Below are positions 1-5,269 of a stretch of 5,938 nucleotides of DNA, piece after piece. The notes under the pieces are model-generated. The model ran no database searches and had not been told where the DNA came from. It worked only from the letters and a program-made list of their open reading frames with translations. This DNA is from CAZVCJ01 sp964625745 (GTDB taxonomy: Bacteria > Chloroflexota > Anaerolineae > VGOG01). Every line of letters starts with the position of its first letter. The first letter of the stretch is position 1. The stretch covers positions 1 to 5,938 of the forward strand of contig CAZVCJ010000227.1 of assembly GCA_964625745.1 (NCBI GenBank), written 5' to 3'. The position numbers were made by a program, and so were the translations under genes.

Positions 1-63
1 TCCGAAGCCGACCTGCTGGATCGCTTCGTCGAAGGTCCATTCTCGTGGTGTGATTTCGGCCAT
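1..63 (-). CDS. N-terminal fragment of a probable MFS transporter (cut by window edge)
   Basis: The reading frame starts at an ATG (61-63) and runs open for 21 codons to the window edge. A strong Shine-Dalgarno, GGAGG at 72-76, sits 8 nt upstream inside a purine-rich run. The peptide begins MAEITPREWTFDEAIQQVGF and ends in a further G. From family knowledge, the string T-[VF]-D-E-A-[IV]-x-x-[IV]-G-F-G is typical of the cytoplasmic N-terminus just before the first membrane helix of SV2/SVOP-like and sugar/nicotinate-type major facilitator transporters. The substrate cannot be inferred. It follows the HEPN gene by 32 nt on the same strand, so it may be co-transcribed. No membrane helix is visible in the part seen, so the family call rests only on this short motif. 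Confidence 0.55.
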   Translation of the reverse strand, partial: MAEITPREWTFDEAIQQVGFG

Positions 64-95
64 GATTGAACCCTCCTCCCTCCTCAGCAGTTGTT

Positions 96-518
96 TTACA
101 GACCCACCTTTCCTTGGATCGCCCGCACGAGATTCCACGCCAGCTCTAAATCCGCCTTTATTTCCTCGTGGTTGTACTCGGCGGGTGGCCCTGGAGGGTA
201 GCGGTCTTCGATATAGTATCTCGTAGCCTTCTCGCAAAGCTCGATAAACGGCTCGTACAGATCAGCCTCGAAGTTGGCCACGAGGGTGAGCAAGGTATCC
301 AACTCGTGGACCCACGGTGGTCTCTCCCCTTTGAGAACGAGATAGCCTTTCAGGTACTTTTCGATGGCCTGCTGGATATGGTAAGCGATAGCGTCCGTGT
401 ATCCCTGCTCGTTGTAGAGCAATTGCGCCGTTTCGATTTCGCGGTCTCCCCGTTCGAACCACTCCAGCGCTTGTTGCTTCAGCTTCTCATCGTTCGATTG
501 AGGCTCACGAACTTCCAT
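96..518 (-). CDS. HEPN-domain protein, HepT-like toxin of an MNT/HEPN pair
   Basis: This 140-residue protein matches the HEPN domain of nucleotidyltransferase-linked toxins in length and pattern. It is all-helical, with an A-x-x-Y-x-x-Q-Q-A-I-E-K-Y-L-K block (residues 42-57), H71-E-L-x-x-L after a short loop, and a C-terminal helix with RYYIEDRYPP (100-109). HepT-type proteins are ribonucleases or RNA-binding toxins neutralised by the partner MNT protein. The start ATG overlaps the 3' end of the MNT gene by 14 nt, which implies translational coupling. An AAGG sits 6 nt upstream within AAGGGGAAGG. An R-x4-H string (R66-H71) is present, but it sits at the family's usual H-[DE]-L position rather than clearly at the catalytic RX4-6H site, so nuclease activity is not shown. 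It could instead be a non-toxic HEPN accessory protein. Confidence 0.85.
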   Translation of the reverse strand: MEVREPQSNDEKLKQQALEWFERGDREIETAQLLYNEQGYTDAIAYHIQQAIEKYLKGYLVLKGERPPWVHELDTLLTLVANFEADLYEPFIELCEKATRYYIEDRYPPGPPAEYNHEEIKADLELAWNLVRAIQGKVGL

Positions 519-840
519 AGAGCACCTTCCCCTTCTCCAGCACCTCTTGGATGAAGAAGTCCTTGATGGCCAGCCTTTCCTCGAGCTCCCTGGGTGTATA
601 GACGAGAGGTGATATAGATACCGTCCTATTGCGGTCCCTCACCAGCCGTTTGACTTCCATCCACCTTTCGATAGGTCGTTTTTTGGTCTCCTTGATGATC
701 AGTAGATCAATGTCACTGTTCTCATCCGGTTGGCCATAAGCGTGGGAACCGAAAAGGATGACCTTTTGCGGCGAGTACCCTGCGACGATCTTTTGTAAGA
801 TGTCTTCTATGAGGTGCTGAATTTCATTTGTCTCGTTCAT
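505..840 (-). CDS. Minimal nucleotidyltransferase, MntA-like antitoxin
   Basis: This 111-residue protein carries the polymerase-beta-type signature: G31-S32, ten residues, then D43-I-D45, preceded by the strand KVILF. This is the GSX10DXD motif of MntA antitoxins, which in characterised pairs transfer AMP groups onto the HepT toxin to inactivate it. The size is usual for minimal nucleotidyltransferases. The third acidic residue often seen four positions before Y-T-P is Ser77 here (ISPLVYTP), which may be subfamily variation or altered activity. The start ATG has GGAG 10 nt upstream. The stop codon overlaps the downstream HEPN start (TGA at 505-507, HEPN ATG at 518). Gene order MNT then HEPN with overlap is a recurrent arrangement of this toxin-antitoxin type, and it supports both calls. 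Confidence 0.88.
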   Translation of the reverse strand: MNETNEIQHLIEDILQKIVAGYSPQKVILFGSHAYGQPDENSDIDLLIIKETKKRPIERWMEVKRLVRDRNRTVSISPLVYTPRELEERLAIKDFFIQEVLEKGKVLYGSS

Positions 841-943
841 CTCGCCTATTCTCCGTATGCCAAGACAATGCCGACTCTCCTCGCAGCCATACCCGTGGGA
901 GGCTTATCAGCTTCAGTATCTCTTCCCTGGTGTACTCGCTCAA
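824..943 (-). CDS. Possible 39-residue ORF with TTG start, ahead of the MNT gene
   Basis: A TTG at 941-943 has AGGGAG (949-954) 5 nt upstream and opens a 39-codon frame that ends 17 nt inside the MNT gene. The first residues read SEYTREEILKLI, which resemble the opening of pentapeptide-repeat proteins as I remember them (often T-R-E-E-[IV]-L-x-L-I). No pentapeptide repeats follow: the rest (SLPRVWLRGESALSWHTENR) is not recognisable. It could be a short leader peptide translated into the MNT-HEPN pair, a gene remnant in a region that already holds debris, or a chance frame. The ribosome site and overlap are the only positive signs. Confidence 0.22.
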   Translation of the reverse strand: MSEYTREEILKLISLPRVWLRGESALSWHTENRRDERDK

Positions 944-992
944 GAGTGCTCCCTTTTCGGAAGCCACATCGCCCGCCAGTTGTCACCTATGA

Positions 993-1151
993 TCACGTGT
1001 ACAAGCGGAACCTTCGCTCGTCGCTGAGACGTGAGTCCTGCTCATGGATGCGGCCACAGATGCAGCAGCTCAGGTGTTCGGCGAAACTGTCGTAGATGTT
1101 GGGATCAATCCGACCTGGCCGCCAGTCGAAGGCAATTTTGATGCGTGCCAT
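993..1151 (-). pseudogene. Decayed 5' end of an alpha-L-arabinofuranosidase (GH51)
   Basis: An ATG at 1149-1151 with GGGAG 7 nt upstream opens a 52-codon frame ending in TGA at 993-995. Its translation follows the GH51 N-terminus as I remember it. R14-I-D-P-N-I-Y-D-S-F-A-E-H-L matches the conserved I-D-P-x-[IL]-Y-G-x-F-x-E-H-L, and the following residues (ICGRIHEQDSRLSDERRFR) track the family's IYGGIYEPxSPLSDExGFR with many substitutions at normally fixed glycine, tyrosine and proline positions. Intact enzymes of this family are about 500 residues and remove arabinofuranosyl groups from arabinoxylan or arabinan. Here homology stops after about 50 codons, with no catalytic glutamates. Stop codons follow at once (TGA, then TAG two codons later), and no continuation was found in the next 150 nt. 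It is best read as a truncated, decaying remnant that still has its start signals. Confidence 0.75.
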
Positions 1152-1189
1152 GGTAGCTCTCCCTGTTCTCATTTGTTGGTTGAGGCACT

Positions 1190-1217
1190 GGTGCAGGCCC
1201 GCGCCTGCCTCGGCACC
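1190..1217 (-). other. GC-rich hairpin after the LRR/lipase gene
   Basis: GGTGC (1190-1194) pairs with GCACC (1213-1217), and AGGC (1195-1198) pairs with GCCT (1203-1206) around a CCGC loop, leaving a 6-nt bulge on one side. It lies about 10 nt beyond the stop of the LRR/lipase gene and upstream of the GH51 remnant start. There is no U-tract on either strand, so it is not a canonical intrinsic terminator. It may stabilise the 3' end of the transcript. Confidence 0.3.
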
Positions 1218-1226
1218 TGGTTGCCC

Positions 1227-4200
1227 TCAGTGGTTTCGCAGAATCAGAGGCAGGTACAGACTCTCAAAACCAAAGTCCTGCCAATCGTAGGCAGCAATCA
1301 CCCACACGTCGTCGGCGATCTGGGCGGGGATGCCGCCCACTCCGAGGTCCACCAGAGAGACATGGGTCACGGTATACGGCCCATCTACACGCGACCGGCG
1401 GATGTCCCAGCCATCGAAGCCGAGAGTGACGGTCTGCGTGCCGGTGGCGAGGACGGCGTACTCAAGGGCATGGGCAACGGTTTGCCCTGAAGCGACGAGA
1501 TCCGCCGAGAGGGTATAGGTCCCTACCTGGGTTGCCATCACGCCGATGTCAAGTGCCAGGGTGTCATCGAAGCCGTCACCGTCCCTGTCCTCAGGCCGGT
1601 CAGCGTAGGTATCAGCAAGCTGCGCAGCGTAAGGGGCAATGGCCAGCAGTTCATCCATCTGCCGGGTAAAGGCCGTGCCGCTGTCATCACCCACAGCCGT
1701 GAAGGTGGCTTGCAGATAGCCCGGCGCATCGGGGATCGTCCAGGTAGCACCGTAGACACCGCTTCCGAGGTCGTTGAGAGGCAACGTCTCGGTCACGCCA
1801 TCGGAGCGAATGAGGGCGGCCTTGACGGTAGCGCCGGTAATGCCGCCCCAAGGCCCTTGTAGCGTGCCAGTAAAGGTCGCTGTCTGGCCGACCTCATAGA
1901 GATTGGCGTCGGTGGAGATGGAGAAGGTGCGTGTCGTCTCCAGAGCGGCAAAGAGCAGGTAGTCGGTGCCAGTGATGCCTACATCGCCAGCGGTGATGGT
2001 CGCGGTGTAGAGCCCAGGCACTGTGGTCGTGAAGGCATAGGCGGCAAAGGGAGGCATTGCGTAATCCCCCAGACCAGTTGTGTAGGTGACTACATCCGGA
2101 TGGGCATCAGCGTAGGCGGGGGTGATGACCTGCCCATCTGGCTGAGTGAGTGTGAAGGACGGTGTGCCGGTGAGCCAGGAGAGGTAGAACAGGGAATGAT
2201 CGCTGGTGTCTACTTGCAAGGTGTGGTTCACGCTCTGACCGCTGCCGAGATGACCAACCACATCAACCGTGGTGGCGGATAGGGTCGGCTCCGTCTGCGT
2301 TACACTGAGAGCTAGAGTGGTTGCTTCGGTGCAGTCGCCCCAGGCGATGCAGCGGAAGGCCTGACTCTCAGGCCCGCCAGATGCTTCAAAGTAGGAGGGA
2401 TGCCCAACACCACTCGAGTGGGTCTCGTTGGTCCAGTAGCGGCTGGCCGCCGGCCCCAGGACAACGTTCAGCTTTGTAGGGTAGAGCCAGCCTACGGCGC
2501 TGTAGCTGCCAACCACTCCATCGTTGCGGCCGTCGAAGGGCAGGAGAAGCCAGCCCAGGGGGAATGGTGTCTTGGTACCGCCGATAAAGCTGTAAGCGAC
2601 GCCGTCGCGGTTGGGATTGAAGAGGTTAAACCAGAGCATGCCGTCGGTAGTGAACTGGCACAGGGCGGGTTGCCACTCGCAGATGAGTTCTTCGGCGACA
2701 GGTGCCTTGAAGTAGGCTACGAGCTTGAGGAGGAAAGCGCTGTTGATGCCAGCGCTAGGTGAGCCCAAGGTGTAGAGCGCGGCTACACTGTCTCGGCACT
2801 CATCTAGGTTGAGGCAAGCCCGGCTGACCAAGCCACCCATACTGTGGGCAACGAGGATGACCTTCTGGCCAGTTTGTTGCCGCACGCTGGCGACCTGGTT
2901 CTTCAGGCATTGGGCGTTCACTTCGATGGGCGGCGTGTATAGTGGCCCTGTATCCAGGCTGGCGATCCAGACGTCGTAGCCAGCGTCCACAAACCACTGG
3001 GCCATCTCGCCAAAGGTGTGGACCACGCCTGGAGCCAGGAGTTTGACCCCTTCGCTGCACTGGCGCGTATCACTGCCAGGTAACCCTTGCCAGCCATGCA
3101 CCAGCACCACCGGCGGCTTGTCGGTCGGAGGGCAGATGACACCAGTGCTCTTCAAATCACTAATGCCGGCCAGCCAGGTCTGGAAAGCAGCGTCCGCTGG
3201 TTCGCACAGGTCGGTGTTTTGGAACCAGAAGCGATACAGATTGGTGAGGTTCGTCAGGGTCCCCGGCAGCGCCCCACTGAACTGGTTGCTATTCAGCCGG
3301 AGGTGTTCTAAATTGGTCAGGTTGCCCAGCTCTGGGGGTATGCTGCCGCTCAGTTGGTTGATGCGCAGGTCGAGCGACCACAAACTAGCCAGGTTGCCCA
3401 ACTCTGGGGGTATGCTGCCGCTCAGTTGGTTGATGCGCAGGTCGAGCGATCGCAAACTAGCCAGGTTGCCCAACTCCGGTGGTATACTGTCGCTCAGTTG
3501 GTTGTCCCACAGGTAGAGGTATTGCAAATTGGCCAGGTTGCCCAACTCTGAGGGTATGCTACCACTCAGTTGGTTGATGCTCAGGTGCAGGTATTGCAAG
3601 TCAGTCAGGTTGCCCAACCAAGTGGGTATGTTGCCACTCAGTTGGTTACTGCTCAGGTCGAGCGTCCGCAAACTAGCCAAGTTGCCCAACTCTGTTGGTA
3701 TGCTGCCGCTCAGTTGGTTGAGGTTTAGGTCGAGCCGCTGCAAATCGGCCAGGTTGCCCAACTGCGGAGGGATGCCGCCGCTCAGCTGGTTGTTGCTCAG
3801 GTGGAGCGACCACAAACTAGCCAGGTTGCCCAACTCCGGTGGTATGCTGCCACTCAGTTGGTTGCTGCTCAGGCCAAGCGTCTGCAAACTGGCCAGGCTG
3901 CCCGACTCTGGTGGTATGCTGCCGCTCAGTTGGTTGAGATCCAGGGAGAGATACTGCAAATTAGTCAAGTTGCCTAACTGCGGGGGTATGCTGCCACTCA
4001 GTTGGTTGTTTTGTAGGTAGAGATCTTGCAAACTGGTCAGGTTGCCCAACTCCGAGGGTATGTTGCCGCTCAGTTGGTTATTATCCAGGTCGAGATGATC
4101 CAAATTAACCAAGTTTCCTAACTCTACAGGTATGCTACCACTCAGTTGGTTGATGTGTAGGTAGAAGTCTTCCAAATTGGTCAGGTTACCCAACTCCGGG

Positions 4201-4604
4201 GGTATGCTGCCACTCAGTTGGTTATTTTGTAGGTAGAGATCTTGCAAATTGGTCAGGTTGCCCAACTGCGCGGGTATGCTGCCAGTCACTTGGTTGGAGC
4301 CCAGGGAAAGTTTCGTGACATGGCCTGCGCCGCATGTCACGCCGTACCAGTCGCACGGCGTGTTGGTGTCCAACCAGCCGCTGTTGTTGCTCCAGTTAGT
4401 GCCGTCCGTACTGTTGTAGAGTGCCACCAGGGCTTCACATTCCGCCTGGGGTATCTCCGTTACGTCATCGCAGGAGAAAGTATCCAGCTTTACCTCCAGT
4501 CGGGGGGCAGCGATGCTGTCCAGAGGCAGGGTGGCCAGGATGAGGAAAGTGGTTAGGGCCAGAGCAGCAATTGTGAGTGTTGCGTTAATGCGTCTTTGCT
4601 TCAT
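1227..4604 (-). CDS. Secreted LRR protein with alpha/beta-hydrolase lipase domain
   Basis: This 1125-residue protein begins with a signal peptide (KQRR, then a hydrophobic stretch to about residue 32). Residues 55-94 form an LRR N-cap with CDWYGVTCG. Residues 95-455 are plant-type LRRs of 24 residues (NQLSGSIPxELGNLxxL). A short Cys-flanked cap (456-495) leads to an alpha/beta hydrolase: oxyanion motif VVLVHGW (499-505), nucleophile elbow A-H-S588-M-G-G, likely acid D695 in NDGVV, and candidate His H729 or H735. The elbow has Ala for the first Gly, as in Bacillus-type lipases. Beta-rich regions follow: about 760-880, an Ig-like module about 903-975, and about 1006-1113 starting with a Ca-loop-like DRDGDGFDD. 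The protein ends LYLPLILRNH, a tail I associate with Chloroflexota exoproteins. AAGGAGG lies 8 nt before the ATG. The likely role is an extracellular lipase or esterase with an LRR binding surface; the substrate is unknown. Confidence 0.9.
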   Translation of the reverse strand: MKQRRINATLTIAALALTTFLILATLPLDSIAAPRLEVKLDTFSCDDVTEIPQAECEALVALYNSTDGTNWSNNSGWLDTNTPCDWYGVTCGAGHVTKLSLGSNQVTGSIPAQLGNLTNLQDLYLQNNQLSGSIPPELGNLTNLEDFYLHINQLSGSIPVELGNLVNLDHLDLDNNQLSGNIPSELGNLTSLQDLYLQNNQLSGSIPPQLGNLTNLQYLSLDLNQLSGSIPPESGSLASLQTLGLSSNQLSGSIPPELGNLASLWSLHLSNNQLSGGIPPQLGNLADLQRLDLNLNQLSGSIPTELGNLASLRTLDLSSNQLSGNIPTWLGNLTDLQYLHLSINQLSGSIPSELGNLANLQYLYLWDNQLSDSIPPELGNLASLRSLDLRINQLSGSIPPELGNLASLWSLDLRINQLSGSIPPELGNLTNLEHLRLNSNQFSGALPGTLTNLTNLYRFWFQNTDLCEPADAAFQTWLAGISDLKSTGVICPPTDKPPVVLVHGWQGLPGSDTRQCSEGVKLLAPGVVHTFGEMAQWFVDAGYDVWIASLDTGPLYTPPIEVNAQCLKNQVASVRQQTGQKVILVAHSMGGLVSRACLNLDECRDSVAALYTLGSPSAGINSAFLLKLVAYFKAPVAEELICEWQPALCQFTTDGMLWFNLFNPNRDGVAYSFIGGTKTPFPLGWLLLPFDGRNDGVVGSYSAVGWLYPTKLNVVLGPAASRYWTNETHSSGVGHPSYFEASGGPESQAFRCIAWGDCTEATTLALSVTQTEPTLSATTVDVVGHLGSGQSVNHTLQVDTSDHSLFYLSWLTGTPSFTLTQPDGQVITPAYADAHPDVVTYTTGLGDYAMPPFAAYAFTTTVPGLYTATITAGDVGITGTDYLLFAALETTRTFSISTDANLYEVGQTATFTGTLQGPWGGITGATVKAALIRSDGVTETLPLNDLGSGVYGATWTIPDAPGYLQATFTAVGDDSGTAFTRQMDELLAIAPYAAQLADTYADRPEDRDGDGFDDTLALDIGVMATQVGTYTLSADLVASGQTVAHALEYAVLATGTQTVTLGFDGWDIRRSRVDGPYTVTHVSLVDLGVGGIPAQIADDVWVIAAYDWQDFGFESLYLPLILRNH
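3240..4319 (-). repeat. 72-bp tandem repeat array encoding fifteen LRRs
   Basis: The DNA repeats with a strict 72-bp period, 24 codons per unit, from residue 96 to residue 455 of the LRR/lipase protein. Every unit keeps the reading frame. Coding-strand consensus features are an AAC/AAT-CAA-CTG-AGC core (NQLS) and a GGC-AAC-CTG block (GNL). Units vary mainly at the solvent-exposed x positions of LxxLxLxxNxL, which is normal for ligand-facing LRR beta strands. The first and last units are the most divergent, as expected for caps. Confidence 0.95.
3321..3464 (-). repeat. Nearly identical pair of adjacent 72-bp LRR units
   Basis: Units 3321-3392 and 3393-3464 differ at only 3 of 72 positions by eye: a g/a, a c/t and an a/g. 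Other neighbouring units differ far more. The encoded repeats around residues 384-431 are SLRSLDLRINQLSGSIPPEL and the same with LWSL. This points to a recent tandem duplication or gene conversion within the array. Confidence 0.85.
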
Positions 4605-4612
4605 GATACTTT

Positions 4613-4619
4613 CCTCCTT
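4613..4619 (-). promoter_or_regulatory. Shine-Dalgarno of the LRR/lipase gene
   Basis: The mRNA reads AAGGAGG, a perfect anti-16S match, 8 nt before the ATG at 4602-4604. It fixes the start chosen for the secreted protein, which also begins directly with the basic n-region of the signal peptide. Confidence 0.9.
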
Positions 4620-4642
4620 CTTGCGGCGGTAGATGAGAGCCT

Positions 4643-4747
4643 CTATCCTCTCACCCTATCAATCCTCGTCCTCTCATTCCCGTAAACCACCTCCAACTCC
4701 CCTCGCCGCACCACCTCATCGAACCTGGCCAAGCCGGCGGGGTTGAA
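4643..4747 (-). pseudogene. C-terminal fragment of a membrane glycosyltransferase-like protein, copy 1
   Basis: Thirty-four codons end in TAG (4643-4645) and read FNPAGLARFDEVVRRGELEV followed by VYGNERTRIDRVRG. I associate the G-L-A-R-F-D-x-x-[VM] and E-V-V-Y-x-N-x-x-x-R-I strings with the extreme C-terminus of large polytopic GT39-like or PTPS-related membrane proteins of Chloroflexota, which end near VYxNxxVRIYRV. There is no start codon and no membrane part; upstream the frame runs into the hairpin element. A homologous fragment sits at 5581-5727 at a constant offset of 980 bp. It is a truncated remnant, or a C-terminal module duplicated together with the hairpin. The family assignment is from memory and moderate; the homology between the two copies is clear. 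Confidence 0.6.
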
Positions 4748-4810
4748 CCGCTGATGCCACTGAGAGCACTGAACACGCTGAGGGGAGCACCACTTTCAGT
4801 GGCCTCAGTG
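4646..4810. repeat. Direct repeat copy 1 (hairpin plus coding tail)
   Basis: This segment aligns without gaps to a second copy 980 bp to the right over about 120 bases, then with one 2-nt indel through the hairpin. In the best stretch (4719-4764 against 5699-5744) about 40 of 46 bases agree. It includes the C-terminal fragment and the two-tier hairpin. Both copies have the same orientation, and the two-gene PIN module lies between them. Confidence 0.8.
4758..4810. repeat. Two-tier hairpin, copy 1
   Basis: The outer stem is CACTGAG (4758-4764) with CTCAGTG (4804-4810). The inner stem is CACTGAA (4767-4773) with TTCAGTG (4795-4801). They are separated by AG on one side and GC on the other, with a 21-nt loop. 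The plus strand continues CTTTCCTTTT, so it could act as a terminator for plus-strand transcription, although no plus-strand gene leads into it. On the minus strand it contains the stop codon of the PIN gene. Confidence 0.75.
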
Positions 4811-5269
4811 CTTTCCTTTTGATGGCGGCCTGTCACCCCGCATAGCCCACAGGAAAGGAAGTGCCTCTGCGATCCTGACACCTCGATACTCGCCTTCTAA
4901 TACGTCAAAGTGTGCATCGTAGGTCACCAGATAGTCAGCCCGACCAACAACGGCACAGGCCAGGATGAAATCGTCGTCAGGATCGGCGATGATGACGGAT
5001 TCCACGTCCGAGGGCTTGACTTCCACATAGGTAGCCAGATCACGCAGTTCGACTAGCAGGCTATCTTTGTACTCATCACCAATTCCTCTGGCTGAGAACT
5101 TCTCATCAATTTCAACCAGCAGGTCATCAGAGTAAAGTAACTCAAACTCCTTTTGCCGCCAACGTCTCAGTAGTTCCATCGTGGGGCTCTGGGGGTTCTT
5201 GCTGAGATGAGCGGCCACGAAGATGTTCGTATCGAAGACTGCTCGCAGACGCTGTCGTTCAGTCTCCAA
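4805..5269 (-). CDS. PIN-domain endoribonuclease, probable toxin of a TA pair
   Basis: This 154-residue PIN protein has the acidic residues of the Mg-dependent RNase fold: D13 in VFDTNIFVAA, E53 in LLVEIDEKF, D96/D98-D100 in DPDDDFILACA, and D118 in YLVTYDAHF. The pattern fits the PIN_3 class annotated as toxin components (TIGR00305-like), which cleave RNA. The start is TTG at 5267-5269, supported by GGGAGG 6 nt upstream; no ATG lies near the correct N-terminus. It overlaps the upstream gene by 11 nt, so translation is probably coupled. After the usual end of the domain (about residue 142) the tail RGDRPPSKGKH runs into the repeat element, and its TGA lies in the hairpin arm. The natural 3' end may have been replaced by the repeat. 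Confidence 0.87.
   Translation of the reverse strand: METERQRLRAVFDTNIFVAAHLSKNPQSPTMELLRRWRQKEFELLYSDDLLVEIDEKFSARGIGDEYKDSLLVELRDLATYVEVKPSDVESVIIADPDDDFILACAVVGRADYLVTYDAHFDVLEGEYRGVRIAEALPFLWAMRGDRPPSKGKH

Larger units (their letters stand above)
841..1226. other. Gene-poor stretch between the LRR/lipase gene and the MNT-HEPN pair
   Basis: No intact large gene lies here on either strand. It contains the broken GH51 start (993-1151), a possible short TTG ORF (824-943), and a GC-rich hairpin (1190-1217) just after the LRR/lipase stop. Plus-strand frames that cross the stretch lack ribosome sites and recognisable protein content. No tRNA-like fold or obvious sigma-70 promoter was found by eye. 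A promoter for the MNT-HEPN pair would be expected around 850-1000, but I cannot point to one. Confidence 0.6.

Noticed and set aside
168..554. 128-residue plus-strand frame opposite the HEPN gene
   Set aside because: The HEPN and MNT genes on the minus strand have clear motifs and start signals; this frame is a mirror of them.
1190..1217. Intrinsic terminator for the LRR/lipase gene
   Set aside because: The hairpin is present but has no U-tract on the transcript, so it is listed only as a hairpin.
2400..2762. 120-residue plus-strand frame opposite the lipase domain
   Set aside because: It is antisense to the conserved hydrolase region, with no recognisable domain and no ribosome site.
3016..4020. 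Long plus-strand frames opposite the LRR array, with repeated LPNSGGMLPLSWL peptides
   Set aside because: They are antisense shadows of the 72-bp repeat: the 24-codon period keeps other frames open. They have no ribosome sites and the minus-strand protein is clearly real.
3240..4319. Regular repeats that could suggest a CRISPR array
   Set aside because: The period is exactly 72 bp with no unique spacers, and the units encode in-frame LRRs.
4635..4650. Hairpin GAGAG/CTCTC in the leader of the LRR/lipase gene
   Set aside because: A 5-bp stem of simple purine/pyrimidine runs is likely by chance; it gives no evidence of regulation.
4651..4881. 76-residue minus-strand frame over the PIN gene end and the hairpin
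   Set aside because: It lacks a ribosome site, overlaps PIN in another frame, and the homologous protein tail lies in a different frame.
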